DNA of 64,000 nt from Cricetomys ansorgei (lineage: Eukaryota; Chordata; Mammalia; Rodentia; Nesomyidae): NCBI GenBank assembly GCA_026225945.1, contig JAMJFZ010000320.1:7755001-7819000 (forward strand). Reading direction: 5' to 3'. The notes under the pieces are model-generated. The model did no database searches and had not been told where the DNA came from. It worked only from the letters and a program-made list of their open reading frames with translations. Of the stretch, positions 1 to 12,194 are shown piece after piece (the first letter of the stretch is position 1; the number at the start of each line of letters is the position of its first letter). The position numbers and the translations under genes were made by a program.

Positions 1-264
1 TGTACTCCTGTCTTGGTAAGTTGACTTGAAATAAGCATGACATTATTCAGAGTGTTTAAAAGTAAATGTAAAACACGTAAAACATGAATCTGTGCTGACT
101 TTTACCTGATAGAACCTGTGGTAAAATCAATTAGAATACTAACTTGTACTTTTATTACGTGTTGTGGTTCTCATATTTTTTTTCCTCCTCTTGCTTAGTT
201 CAGAACTCTAAGATAATGTTTATCATCTGTAATTCTTTTGTCCCTCATCCACACACACCTTTCT

Positions 265-403
265 TTCATGAGACAGAGTCTCATAAATGTAGCCCCAGAC
301 TGTCCTCAAACTTGCTGTCTGGACAAGGCTCATCTTCAACTCCTGATCTTCCTGTTTCTGCCTCCTAATGCCACCTCCCAAGTGTGTGCTGCAACACCTC
401 GCT
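265..403 (-). repeat. B1 SINE, diverged
   Basis: Reads as reverse B1: agacagagtctcataaatgtagcccc, then a gap-altered middle, then 'cctgtttctgcctcctaatgcc' and 'gtgtgtgctgcaaca'. The left side is unique intron sequence. Confidence 0.6.
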
Positions 404-920
404 ATCTTCTGTAATTTCAGGTAAGAAAATAGAGGATCACAGTAGCCATGTATGCTACCCAGCTTTACACATTACTGGTGTTGCAGTTGAACACAAGCCT
501 GTCATAGTCTGTGATTTCTGTGCTTTCTTCTAGTTAGATAGCCAGTTAGGACCCACCCTACACTGTTTTGTTATGTGTTTTGAACATGAGAATACAGGGT
601 TATTACGTTTTTTTTGTGTTTTACCAAAATTTACCAATAGGTTATTTTTTTTCCCCACATCAAAAACCCATGCTCATAAGTAGCCTCAAAGCGATTTTAA
701 AAAAAAATCCTAAAAGTTAGACTGAATACAAGGTGAAGCTGGAGTCATCTTACATACATAATTCCTGGTGAGTAGTGATGAGAAATGTATAGAATCCGAT
801 GAACGAAATGGAGCGTGTGTTCTGGGACCACAGTCAGTGGTAGTGAACATGATCTGTGAGCACGAGTTAGAGGCAGAATGTCAGTTGTGCTTCATTTTCA
901 TGTCAAGTTTCTCTCTCTCC
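404..920. other. Intron sequence, nothing recognised
   Basis: AT-rich, with short A and T runs (near 610-660 and 693-712). No exon with flanking splice sites or recognisable repeat was seen. Confidence 0.5.
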
Positions 921-935
921 ACCCCCTCCCTCTCC

Positions 936-937
<2 letters not shown>

Positions 938-985
<48 letters not shown>
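938..985. repeat. (TG)n microsatellite
   Basis: About 24 uninterrupted TG units preceded by a short (TC)n/CCCTC tract at 910-938. Confidence 0.95.
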
Positions 986-987
<2 letters not shown>

Positions 988-1694
988 GATGTTCAGTTTT
1001 TAAAAATATACAGAACTTCACTATAATAAAAATTTTCAATGCTAATTGCTATGGGTTCGATACGGCTTTCTGGTATAATTTTAAATATATCTAAAACATA
1101 CTTAGATTGAAGAGGAGCCTCAGATGTGCTTTTGAACTAAAGAAAGGCTTTAACCTATCAAACGTACTAAACTGTGTGCTGCTTTTGGCAATAGCAAGTA
1201 AAGCTCCATTCAGTATGTGATGCTGCCTTCACTTTGGATTTGACATACTGTGTATGTTCAGGTAAAATTTTCTCACTTGGAGATAAAGGGGCATCCTCTT
1301 GAAATAATGTATGCTAAATGGCCAGGGCCATAAGCTACCATTATGTTCTTCTTGTCTGTGGCTTTTGTGCAGAATACAGGGAATGACCTCAGGAAAGTGT
1401 TCAATTCCCTTTATTCTCACAGGAAGCACAGAAAAGGGGAGTTATGTTATTAAAGAAATAACCATAAATCTTGTCCAGTTCTAGTTCTGCTTTGTTCCTC
1501 CTCTGACTTGTGCAATTTAGATAGAAATGCTAGATTCAGGGATCAAGTGTTAGCTTGTATCCGGTACTGGAGAACGTGGTGCTTTATTCTCGTACTCTGT
1601 TAACTCGCCACTCAACCCACAGGCAGACATCCGAGCAACTTGTAGTCCTCACCATGTATGATCAGGCTGTTGATTGTACTGAAGAAGAGAGGTT
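986..1694. other. Intron sequence, nothing recognised
   Basis: Unique-looking, AT-rich sequence. Open frames here are short and lack splice sites or family resemblance. Confidence 0.5.
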
Positions 1695-1800
1695 GTCTAG
1701 CCAGGCATAGTGATACATACTCATAATTCTGCAACACTTGGGTAGCTGAGGCAGGAGAATTGAGAGTTTGAGGCTAGTATATGAGACCCTGCCTCAAGAC
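1695..1800 (+). repeat. B1/B4-like SINE, old
   Basis: agccaggcatagtgatacatactcataattctgcaacacttgggtagctgaggcaggagaat then 'gagaccctgcctcaagac'. The order is that of B1, with much divergence. Confidence 0.55.
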
Positions 1801-1972
1801 TGTCATCAGTAGGAAACCTGTCATCAATAAAAGCATGAGAAGGGTGCTCAGGGCTTCTTTGACTAACCTTTGAAGTTAGAGAACTTTCTCCTGCTTTGAG
1901 GAGAGGACAAGAGAAAAGGGTACATAAGAGGATGATGGGCACTATTAAGAGGATACAAATGCCACAGATTAA

Positions 1973-2160
1973 CTGGCCATGATGGTGCATGCCTGAAATC
2001 CCAGCACCTACATGGTGGCTGACACCCATCTGTAATTGCAGTCACAGGGGATCTGATGGCTTCCTCTGGCCTCCCTGTGTACCAGGCATGCCTGTGGTAT
2101 ACAGATATACTTGCAGATAAAACACTCACACACATAAAATAAACACACAAACGCCATGAT
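1973..2160 (+). repeat. B1 5' fragment joined to B2 3' part
   Basis: A B1-like start (ggccatgatggtgcatgcctgaaatcccagcacc) runs straight into a B2 tail (catggtggctgacacccatctgtaattgcag... to aaaacactcacacacataaaataaa). This is either a chimera or one SINE inserted into another. Confidence 0.6.
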
Positions 2161-2225
2161 CATAATGTGTTGTCATGTAAAGCTTTCAATATTTTGAGTT
2201 TCATGTGTTGCCACATTAAGATTGG

Positions 2226-2330
2226 GTCTTGGTAGGGTCTCACTGTGTATCTGAGGCTAGCTCACAAACTCATCCTACCTCGACTTTCTGAGTATTGGAA
2301 TGGTAGCTGTGAACCAGAACATCTGACATT
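2226..2330 (-). repeat. B1-like SINE, very diverged
   Basis: agggtctcactgtgtatctgaggctagctcacaaactcatcctacctcgactttctgagtattggaatg follows the reverse B1 order. Assignment is weak. Confidence 0.4.
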
Positions 2331-3030
2331 ACTTTCTTTTATTTGTTTCTTGTGGAGTCGAAGATTGAACCCAAGACCTTGCACTGCAGTGCACTGGCAT
2401 TTTAACTGGAGTGAGGAATAGGATAAAATGCAGTGTTACTGTAATTTTAGAAAACAGTAGTATTAAATATTGTTTAGGGTATTCTTGGCCTTTGTCTTCT
2501 GAGAGTTGGCTTAACATTATTCAAGCTGCAGTATTATAGATCTTTCTCGTTTCATCTGTGTAATCGATGCCCCTGAGGGATTTTCTTTTTCACCGGTGAA
2601 TTAATTTAACAGCTAAGAGTTAATTTAACAGCTTACAGGTGTTCTGAAATGTTGTATTTGGACTGCTGAAGTGTCTACATCTTGAGCACTAGGGGGCCTC
2701 AGAAGATCGGCAGTTAGGTGCCCGGCATTTTCATTCTGAATACAAAGAGCAGAAGTAGGCACATTTAATTTTTAAGATCCCATTTATCTTGTTGAGAAGA
2801 CTGGTCCTTGGAAACAACATCTAATTTCTGAACCACCCTAGAAACACTGAGCAGTGTTTAGAGATGAAGGAGGGTCTTTGGTAGTTGTAAGCTTTTGCTG
2901 TGGAGGCTGCGTATTACATGGCATAAAGAATTAACTGGGCATGGGAAAGTTCCACGGGGTCGATTCATGAAGAGGGCATAGCAGTTGTAAATATATATGC
3001 ACCCAGTGTCAGCATTCCTAAATATATAAA
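2331..3030. other. Intron sequence, nothing recognised
   Basis: No splice-bounded exon or clear repeat, apart from a short ID-like fragment near 2355-2400 (gattgaacccaagaccttgcactg). Confidence 0.4.
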
Positions 3031-3032
3031 GT

Positions 3033-3190
3033 TATGGCTGAGCAGTGGTGGCACAGGCCTTTAATCCCAGCACTCAAGAGTCAGAGGCAGGCGGATCTCT
3101 TGAGTTCAAGGCCAGCCTGGTCTACAGAGTGAGTCCCAGGACAGCCAGAGTTACAACAGAGGAACCCTGTCTTGAAAAACAACAAAAAGA
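3033..3190 (+). repeat. B1 SINE, near full length
   Basis: From tggctgagcagtggtggcacaggcctttaatcccagcactc to aaccctgtcttgaaaaacaaca. The A-rich tail is interrupted by C. Confidence 0.9.
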
Positions 3191-3648
3191 AGGATGCTGT
3201 TAGCTATAAAACCTGTGTTACAGAAGATGACAAACAGCCTAACACTACATGGCAGGAAAGTGGAAAAAGAACAAACTAAACCCAAAGTTAGCAGGAGTGA
3301 AGTAAGGAAGTAAGTATAATTAAACCAAGTAGGAAACTATAGAATAAATTAACAAAGCGAAGGGTTGTTTTTCTTGTAATGAAGAAAATTTACAAAACCT
3401 TAGCTAGACTAAGAAGAGAAAAGACTCTACCAGGAAGCAAAGCACAGACATTGTAATGGGTGCTTCAGAATGGAAAGGATCGCGAGAGGCTATAACGAGG
3501 AATTACATGCCCAAAACAACCTCTGGGGAATGGATACATTTCTATAAACAGATGCCCACTGAGACTGAGTCAGGAAGAAATAGAAGTCTTGACAAGACAG
3601 GCGGCAAGTAGACTGGGGTAGTAATTAAAAAGAAAAAAGGATTGCCAT

Positions 3649-3715
3649 GAATTTGAAGCCAGCCTGGGCTACAGAGTGAGACCCTATCTCAACAATTCAA
3701 ATACACACATAAATG
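3649..3715 (+). repeat. B1/B4-like 3' fragment
   Basis: gaatttgaagccagcctgggctacagagtgagaccctatctcaac matches the right half of the B1-related SINEs. The left half is missing. Confidence 0.55.
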
Positions 3716-3763
3716 AGTGTTAAAATTTAAAACTCCAGAAAACAAATGACCTCGAGAGAAGTA

Positions 3764-3794
3764 TTCTTTCTCTCTCTCTCTCTCTCTCTCTCTC
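3764..3794. repeat. (TC)n microsatellite
   Basis: Pure (TC) for about 14 units, then aaacaaaacaaaacc. Confidence 0.9.
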
Positions 3795-4272
3795 AAACAA
3801 AACAAAACCTTGTTTTATGAGGTCAGCATCACAGTCTGATATCAAAGCCAAAGACCTTGAGAAAACTATTGGCCAATATCTCTGGTGGGCAGAGCTGCAT
3901 GCACACTCAGTAAAACATGAGCAGACAGCATTAGAAACTGCATCAGCTGAAAACATTGCCTCTGTGGTGACGTAAGGGAAGATTGCCCTCTCTTGCCACT
4001 TTTGTTCAGCATCAGATTGGAAGTACTTGTGAACAATTACACACACACACAAAGTGGGGAGGGATGAAAGGCATCCAAATCGAAAAGAAAGAGTTATCTC
4101 TGTAAATAGCATGATCTTATGTAGGTAAAAAGAAATTAAAAAATGAAAAATCCCTGAAGATTCCACCATAAATTCCAGATTATTATTTAGAACTAATAAA
4201 TGGGTAATGGTTTCAGGATGTGAATCAGTGTAGAAAACTCAGTTGTATTTCTTTATGCTGTTAAAGACTTAC

Positions 4273-4410
4273 CTGAGCTGGAGATGGTGATAAGCACCTG
4301 TAATCCTAACCTTGAGAAAACTAAGGCGAGCAGATCGTGAGTTCAGATCCAGCCTGGACTACATGGCAAGCTCTAGGCCAACCTCGCTTCATAACAAGAC
4401 CCTGATAGTA
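4273..4410 (+). repeat. B1-like SINE, old
   Basis: gagctggagatggtgataagcacctgtaatcctaacc... then gagttcagatccagcctggactacatggcaagctctaggccaac. Shape is that of B1/B4 with an altered centre. Confidence 0.5.
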
Positions 4411-4429
4411 AATCCATCCACACACCTCC

Positions 4430-4495
4430 TGTCTGTCTGTCTGTCCATCTGTTCATCCATCCATCCACCCATTCATCCACATGTCCATCCATGCT
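4430..4495. repeat. (TGTC)n/(CATC)n tetranucleotide tract
   Basis: gtctgtctgtctgtc passes into catccatccatccacccattcatccacatgtccatcc. Imperfect tandem array. Confidence 0.8.
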
Positions 4496-4718
4496 TATCT
4501 GAATTGTTATAGCACTTTATTGAGGCTTTTTTCATGACTTTCTGTTTCGTCAGTGATTATAGCTTTTTGTCTAAATATAGTACTCCCTTCCCCCTCTTTG
4601 TTTTTGAAAACTGATTTTGTTCGATGCAGGAAGGCAGTGGGCTAGACAGTAACTAGAATATTGCCTGTGTCTGTGCTTTCTGTTTCAAAGTACAAACTTC
4701 TTAACAATACTGTGATTT

Positions 4719-4720
4719 TA

Positions 4721-4753
<33 letters not shown>
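4719..4753. repeat. (TA)n microsatellite
   Basis: Alternating TA for about 35 nt with one C interruption at 4739. Confidence 0.9.
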
Positions 4754-4755
4754 CC

Positions 4756-6420
4756 ATCTGTCCATCCAGCCCTTGGTGCTGTATACATATTAGATGTTGT
4801 ATAAATACCATTTTACAAAGTACATTATTCCTTTTGAAAATGATTCAGCTAATATGATTAGAATTTATTCAAGTGGTCTTCTGAATGATTTTGGCATGGT
4901 GACTGTCCAATAATAAGATGGACTATAACAAAAGAGTTCTTTGCATGATGACTCAGGGTTAGAGAAATAGTGTCGGGCGTCTTGCCTCAGTAAAGAGTTC
5001 TGGAGATTAGTATCACATCACTTCAGAAAAGTAAAAACTGAAACACACGGCTAGAAAAACCTAGTTCAGATAGAAAGAAGAGGAACTACGGTGATGTAAG
5101 GTCTGGTTTACGTGATTCCGATGTGCTTTTGTATGGTTTGCAGGGGAAATACAGATACATTCACAGGGCAATTGTTACATATGCTGTAGTAATCTTTAAA
5201 AAGCTGTTACCATTCATCTCTGAGCCAGCAAGTGGAATATCTCTACACAATGGTTGTTGTTGTGTCTTTTTTCTTGTTTTCATGTTTCTTTTTCAAAGCA
5301 GTGTTGGAGCTTATCAAGAAAAGGTTCTCACATAGATTTAAGCTTTGGCATTAGGGGAGAGAACGTGTAGGAAAAGGACAGTATCTGCCTAAGACATGGG
5401 CGTGGGCTTCTCAAGAGGGAGTTGCACTCCAGTGTCTTAACAGTGGCCTCAAGTAGGAGTTTGGTTTCTAAGGAACTCCATTTTCTTTTAGTAAATGAGA
5501 CTATAAGGTGAGGTACGTTCCTGAGATATGTTGGATAGGAGTACAAGCTGGTAAGATAAAGCCACAGGCCACAAGGGGGAAGAGATCCTTCCTGTACTGG
5601 ATGCCAAGGGAGTTAGTGGGTACGTTTTAACTGAAGGAACTTCATTATATTGTTTATGAGATTCTCAAAGAGTTACATCTGGGAAAAGAGTGGAGCTAAA
5701 CTCACAGGTCCTATAGTCTGGCCCTGAGCATGCGGCATTGCTATTTTAATGCTCATATTTGAAACATCTCTGTAAAAAGGAATATTGTCTCTATGCAGTC
5801 CATCTTCACAGCAAAGTTTGTTTATTGTGCTGGAATTTCTTGACTCTGCACTGGAGAAATGTTGACCAGACTCAGGGGTAAGGGATTCCTCTCCTTTCCA
5901 ACACTCTCTTTATTTTCTGTGCTTTCCTATCCTGCCTCAGTTTTCTCCCTCTGGAACCTCGATTCCTTAATCTTAAAAGTTTCTGAGGCCAAAATCTGTT
6001 TTTTGTAACCTCTGAACTTCTAAACAAGGATGGAGACCTTGCAACCAGGAACTGAAAGTGTGTCTGGTCTAAGGGAGGATGAGAAGGTCCCAGCATAGAG
6101 ATTAGGGGATCTTCACTAGATGGGATTCTGGGAGAGAAATTACTTTACTTGGGGTACTAAGCCACACAAACAGCAAACACACAGCAACTGAATTGATTGC
6201 CTTATCCTAAAATTAGCACCAAAATATGTCTTCAAAACTTATCATGCATCTGAGAACCCTAACGACAGATCTTTAAAACTTGAGGCAAAATTTGACATAG
6301 AGTTGAATAGGAGGACTGAGTACACATCGCCCCAGTTCAGGCATATATACAGTATTCTACCCTTCCCATTTATCTATCTATCTAGCTGTTGTTGTTTTTT
6401 TTTAAATTTTTTGCAGGGAA
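4756..6420. other. Intron sequence, nothing recognised
   Basis: No exon or clear repeat seen. A short (ATCT) run lies at 6370-6384. Confidence 0.45.
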
Positions 6421-6423
6421 AGT

Positions 6424-6566
6424 GGATGTTGTATGCCATGGCATGCATGGAGAGGTCAGAGGACCACTTGTGGGCTTATTTCTTTCCTTCCATCCTGTGG
6501 GTTCTAGGGATTGAGCTCAGTCATTGCTTGGTGGCAAGCTTACTTGTTGAGCCATCTCACCAACCC
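6424..6566 (-). repeat. B3-type SINE
   Basis: ggagaggtcagaggaccacttgtgggc... tgggttctagggattgagctcag... tggcaagcttacttgttgagccatctcaccaaccc has the reverse B3 landmarks in order. Confidence 0.8.
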
Positions 6567-6569
6567 ATG

Positions 6570-8000
6570 TTATTCCTCTTTAACACCAGCAGAGGTTCTG
6601 TCTCTCTTGTGCTGCTGAAAGCCTATCAAGGATAGGCTTATTTAACTTACTTTGTAGGATGACTCATTTAACTTCTTGTGATTGATCGGTTTGAACACAT
6701 TAATAATAAACTCCAAGACAACAATGATGCGTTGGTGTCTCAGTAAAGAAAGAAATCAAAGCACTTTTCCTTGATGTAATTTAACTAAGAGTAAGGCCAA
6801 ATTTAAATTCTCTGCTTTGCTTTCCTTGTGTCTTCTGTTCTTTGTTATATGAGTCTGAGTCTGGGCCTGCCTGAAGTTTGTCTTGTGAATCTGTCCTTTG
6901 TGACTGTGTCTGTTTCTGAGTATGTCTGTCCCCACATGTCTGCCTGAGTGTGTGTCCCTAAAGGGGGGATTTGTTCTCTTTTATTGAACAATATAGGAAG
7001 TTGTTCAATGGAGAATGAATGGGGTATACTTGAAAGAAATCTTTAACAGAGTTTTACAAGAGCTTAAGTCACTGACTCCAACTGACCCAGAGAACAGTAT
7101 ACAAACATCATCATTCATCAAACAGTATCCATATGTTGTATTCAAAGTGGTGGATATTTGGTGGATATTCATTTTATAAGACTGCTTTCAGCCTCTATTT
7201 GCTGTTTCCAACAAATGATTATTGTAACATACATGCATTGATATTTAATCAGGGGCATGAAAGAATACATAATTTAAGATTACAGTTGTGCATTAGCTTG
7301 GGCTGATCACTTGGGAAATCCAAGGAAAGTAAGGTTGATTCTTTCATTGTTCTCTTAAAGGCAGGTTAAGCAGGCTGAGTACACAGTATGATAGCACTCA
7401 AGTCCTATGTAACCTCAAGGTGTATTATTAACTCTGGCTGTGAGGTCCAACAAATATTCCAGTCTCTTAGAATGTAAGTTACTCTGATAATATTGCATTG
7501 CAACAACTTCTGGGCTTAAGCGTAAGACCCCTTGGGCTGAAAAAAGAATGTACATTATGTATAATGAAATTATATACAGATGGCATGGCAGAATATGAGA
7601 GAGCCACCCCCAGAGGGATCCAGTGGTAGAACAGGTCAAATGGAAAATAGTGTGCGATTGTATTGACTGATTATGCATTAAACTAACAGCAGGGAAGAGA
7701 AAAGCAATGATGCAAACCAAAGCACAAAACACGACTATGGCTATTGGTAGACCTATAAATGGGACTGACCTTTGCACATGAGAAGTTGTATTTTTCTTTC
7801 ATTTGAAGAGAATGTTTTCATCTTCTAGCAGTTCACAGGTTTAAGCGGCTTTGTCTTCAGGATGTTCTTGAGGCTGAGAGACTCAGGGAAAGGTTTTATT
7901 CTCGAGAATAAGGCCGTGATAATACTTTGAGTTCTGGCTGGAGTAGGCATCTGTCTACCCTGAGCAAACACCAGAAGATCTTGAGTAAGATCTAATTCTC
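6570..8000. other. Intron sequence, nothing recognised
   Basis: Mostly unique. 6830-6960 is rich in 'tgtctg/gtctgagt' words but shows no fixed period. Confidence 0.4.
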
Positions 8001-8004
8001 ATTC

Positions 8005-8150
8005 TGGGCATGGACTAGAGAAGCAGAGGCAAATGGATCTCTGTGAGTTCGAGGCCAGCTTGGTCTACATAGTGAATTCTAGGCCAACTGGGAGTACACA
8101 GTTGGGACTGTGTTTTGGTTTCAAAAACAAAAATAAAACAAAAACCAAAA
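8005..8150 (+). repeat. B1 SINE, 5' truncated
   Basis: agaagcagaggcaaatggatctctgtgagttcgaggccagcttggtctacatagtgaattctagg, then a diverged right end and an aaaacaaaaataaaacaaaaacc tail. Confidence 0.8.
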
Positions 8151-8665
8151 ATCTCATTATCAGATTTTTCACTGAGGATGAATTTCTTCTTTGAACTGAG
8201 TTAAGTTAGGGTGTTGGCATGGTTCTGCCTCCTGGGTTATTATTATAGATGCAGAACAGACAGGCTGCTACCATTTTGGGTTGTGGACTTCATAGTCACA
8301 TTTACCTAAAGGCACATTTGAGTAGAGCAGCTGGTGTTTTTCTCCCTAGGTGAGATGAGCCATGAGGTCCTTTAACAGTATTTTACTGATGTGCTGGGGA
8401 CAACAGAATGTATGCTCTGCATCTGCCAGTCATTTTCAGTCACCCATGTCCTTGTTGGGTAGCCTGTTTCATTCTTGCTTTTGTATAAGATGGGCTTATG
8501 TTGAATTCTGGGACATAATAACCAGCCATTTCTGTAACCGCACTTAACAGCATTTCTACAGCTATTGTAGCTTGTAGAAACCTTGGCCACCCATACAGTG
8601 TATACTCTAGCTGCAGAAGTAAACTGAAGGTTGGGTAAGGATTTTCTTTTGTCATTGTCGTTGTC

Positions 8666-9071
8666 CTCCTCCTCCTCCTTCTCCTCCTCCTCCTCCTCCT
8701 CCTCCTTCTCCTCCTCCTTCTCCTCCTCCTCTTCCTCCTCCTCCTCCTTCTCCTCCTCCTCTTCCTCCTCCTCCTCTTCCGCCTCCTTCTCCTCCTCCTC
8801 CTCCTCCTCCTCCTTCTCCTCCTCCTCTTCCTCCTCCTTCTCCTCCTCCTCTTCCTCCTCCTCCTCCTCCTTCTCCTCCTCCTCTTCCTCCTCCTTCTCC
8901 TCCTCCTCTTCCGCCTCCTTCTCCTCCTCCTCCTCCTCCTCTTCCTCCTCCTTCTCCTCCTCCTCTTCCTCCTCCTTCTCCTCCTCCTCTTCCTCCTCCT
9001 TCTCCTCCTCCTCTTCCTCCTCCTTCTCCTCCTCCTCTTCCTCCTTCTTCTCCTCCTCCTTTTCCTTCTTT
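8666..9071. repeat. (TCC)n array with a 24-bp higher-order unit
   Basis: About 400 nt of almost pure pyrimidine on the + strand, built of TCC/TTC triplets. In 8884-9036 the triplets fall into a 24-bp higher-order unit (starts at 8884, 8941, 8965, 8989 and 9013). Two CCGCC variants lie near 8780 and 8912. It abuts an antisense B1 at its right end, so it probably grew from that element's A-rich tail. The long poly-Arg and poly-Ser frames here are by-products of the triplet repeat. Confidence 0.95.
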
Positions 9072-9225
9072 CTTTTTGGTTTTTCAAGATAAGGTTTCTC
9101 TGTGTAACTTTCGGTGTCCTGAAATTCACTCTGTAGACCAGGTTGGCCTTGAATTCACAGAGATCCACCTGCCTCTGCCAGCCCGAGTGCTGGGATTAAA
9201 GGTGTGTGCCACCACTGCCTGGCTA
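9072..9225 (-). repeat. B1 SINE, near full length
   Basis: ggtttttcaagataaggtttctctgtgtaactttcggtgtcctgaaattcactctgtagaccaggttgg to gtgtgccaccactgcctggc. Its tail side faces the (TCC)n array. Confidence 0.92.
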
Positions 9226-11019
9226 GGGACTTTCAATGCGAAGTTTTATTATTGGATTGTGTATATGCTGATTTCCAAGACTGGAGTTGATAACATATCC
9301 CTTACCTTTTGGACTGTCCCACCAACACTGGTTAGTACAGAAGTTCATTTAAAAGAGGATTGATTAAGACAGAAAACAAAGTCATCATATCAAAAGAGAA
9401 TAAACATTTATTGACTTGAAAAATTATAGCTTCCCTCCTTTTAAGCAAAAATCTCAGAAGCAAAATCAGGTTAATTTTTCATTGTTCCAGGTCACCTTGG
9501 AAAGGCGGCTTACTGGGTTCAGTGGCCAGCCATCAGCTCCAGGCTATTCAATCCCTTGAGAACAGTGAAGTGCCTCCTAGTTGTTCATGGGGTGTTGTAG
9601 AGTCTCACTAACTTGATGTGTGACACGAAGAGTCCAAACTTGCCTTGACTACCACTGTGCTTGAGTGGTGTATTTAAAGCAGTGCGCCATCTTTGAGTGA
9701 TCTTTTAGAATGTCAGTTCTCCAAAAAACTGTGATAGTTGTTAATGGATCTTTGGAAAAAGTTAAGTGTGTATAATATGAGTTACTGTGTTGGTCACACA
9801 GAAACAGATGCTATATAAAATTTGTCCCTCCACAGTTCAGAGGAGTTTAGATGAGGGTGAATGCCATCATGAAGTGATGCAGAGGTAGCTGTAAAATGCT
9901 GCAACTTTACACAAGGTGAAGCTGGGACCACAGAGTGTAGTTGTGTCCCACAGCTCAGTGGAATCAGAGTAATTTGTACAACTTTGGCTTTGTGAATCTC
10001 TACTTTTCTGTAATTTATTTCAACATAGGATAAGTACTGCACATATGAACTCTTGCTGGATGTGAAAACCTCAAAGTTTCATCTGTTCTAGTTTTCAGTT
10101 GTGGAGCAGTTTGCCAAATTAGCAAAAGACTCGATGGCTTGAGACAATGCAGTTGTATTTTCTTAGGTCTAGAGGTTAGACGCCCAAAATGAGTCATGTA
10201 GGACAGATGCCAAAGTATTGGTAGTGCTGACTCCTTCTGGAAGTTCAGGGGTAGACCCTGTTCCCTGCCCTTTCTGTCTGGCAGCTGCTGGCATTTGCTT
10301 CCTATAGTGCTTGTTTCTTTCACATCGGTCTTTCCTCTGCCACTGGGTCTTGCCTTCTCTCCTTCTCGTGAAGGTGCCGATGATCACACTTAGGGCTCAC
10401 CCAAATTGTCCACACAGCAGTCTCCTGCCAAAGTCTTTGACTTTATCGTGGCAACATTCACAGTATCAGGGTATCTTTGTGCATCCATATACAGTTTACC
10501 ACAATACTCACGATGTATTGAGATTTTAATACAAAATATTATTCTAACCAGTATCTACTAAACATGTTTCATCTAGAAAAAGAACGTTATCTTACACTTT
10601 AATATAACGCAGAAGTTTGGGTTTGGCTCTTAATTGACCATTTTCTTTTGTTAGTTGTGTCATTAATGGGCTTCTAAAAGTAATTCTTTAATTTTATGAC
10701 ACCAATTAAATGCGAAATTTAAATAGATCACAATTATAGTAAGTCATTTGGAGGTTTTGGTTTCACGATGATTTTCCACTTTTTTAATGCTTGAGAAACT
10801 TTGGAGATGCCTTTATACTTTCAGAAGAGCCGCAAACGTACAAACAGCTGTGGAAGCCCAGTTACATGTCCTCAGCCTCACTCAGCCTTAGCATTGTGTT
10901 CTGACTGCTATGCTGTTTTTCCTCTTCTGTTTTCCCTTCTTCATTTTTTATCAGAGCCCTTAAAAATCAGGTAACATGCACCATGCAGCTCCCCTTCCTG
11001 TGCGAACAGCTCAGTGGAG
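9226..11019. other. Intron sequence, nothing recognised
   Basis: 1.8 kb without a splice-bounded frame or a repeat that I can name. Confidence 0.4.
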
Positions 11020-11480
11020 TTTTCATAAGATCCCTTAGTCTTCATCACATTCCAATTCCAGAAAATTTCACTGCCCCCAAAGAAGCCCGGTATAGGTGAG
11101 CACATTCCTCATGCTGCTCCTCCCTGGCTCCTGGCAACCGCTAATCTATTCTCTGGTTGTATTTGGCTCTACTAGACATTTCTTGCAAATGGGATCATAA
11201 TATGTGACCTTTGATGCCTGACTTCTTTCACTTAGCAAGGTGTTTTCAAGGTGTTTTCAGAGGAGCTAGGGCCAAATCTTCAGTGTTGAAGAATGAATGA
11301 ATGAATGAATAACATGGCTGCATAGCACTCTATTGGATGGATGGATATGCTGCGCTTTATCATTAGCCACCGGCTACATGCCTAGGTCATTTTCCCTTTT
11401 GCACTTCTGCAGATAATGCTGCAGAACATTCACTTATGAGTTTTTATGTGAAAATGTGTGTTTTCAGTTTCCTTAAAGAC
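11020..11480 (-). mobile_element. Ancient mammalian L1, 3' end (antisense)
   Basis: Words in the order of the reversed L1M 3' end: cctggcaaccgctaatct, gacatttcttgcaaatgggatcataatatgtgacc, tgacttctttcacttagca, aacatggctgcatagcactctattggatggatgga, gataatgctgcagaacattcacttatgagtttttatgtg. A (GAAT)n run at 11289-11311 lies inside it. Confidence 0.75.
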
Positions 11481-11621
11481 AGGTTAACTCTGTCTTTAAG
11501 CAATGAAATCCTTGCTAAAAAAGATAAGAATTTTTGTTACAAAGAGGAATCCAGGCATATCCTGGCTGAAAATTTCATAATAAAGCTTTGGTTAGCTGAA
11601 GGGGTATTTATAATCTTAGGA

Positions 11622-11770
11622 TAAGCAGGATGGTGGTGGTGCATGCCAGTACCAGGGAGGCAGAGGCAGGCAGAGCTCTTGAGTTTGAGGCCAGCCTGGT
11701 CTACAGAGTGAGTTCCAGGACAGCCAGGGCTGCACAGAGAAATTCTGTCTTGAAAAACAAAACAAACTAA
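11622..11770 (+). repeat. B1 SINE
   Basis: ggatggtggtggtgcatgccagtaccagggaggcagaggcaggcag to agaaattctgtcttgaaaaacaaaacaaa. Confidence 0.9.
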
Positions 11771-12040
11771 CAAACCCTTAGGATAATATAATGATTGAAA
11801 TAAACAACAGGCGATTTTCAACTATAGGGAAACATAAAGTATAGTTTGTGACGCAAGCTCATAGAGTGAATTTAAGTTTATGCTAAAGAAGCTATACGCA
11901 TTTACATACTTGTACTTTAGCCCATTAGAGTAACATCAACCGTCTAATTCCATCAGCTCACTCTTGTGATTGTTACCTAAATAGGTAACTGAAGTTGTAT
12001 ATATCATATAAATAATTAACCAAAAATTGTCATCTTTTAC

Positions 12041-12186
12041 ATTTTTTTTCAAGACATGGTTTCTCTATGTAGCCCTGGCTGTCCTGGAATTCATTCCATA
12101 GACCAGGCTGGCCTTGAACTCAGAGATCTGCCTGTCTCTGCCTCCTTAGTGCTGGGATTAAAGGTGCATGCACCACTGCCGGGCTA
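12041..12186 (-). repeat. B1 SINE
   Basis: ttttttttcaagacatggtttctctatgtagccctggctgtcctgg to gcatgcaccactgccgggc. Well preserved. Confidence 0.93.
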
Positions 12187-12194
12187 TCTTTTTA

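Noticed and set aside
8440..9168. 242-codon minus frame that is mostly Arg, and the 153-codon plus frame that is mostly Ser
   Set aside because: Both are translations of the (TCC)n array plus flanking B1 sequence.
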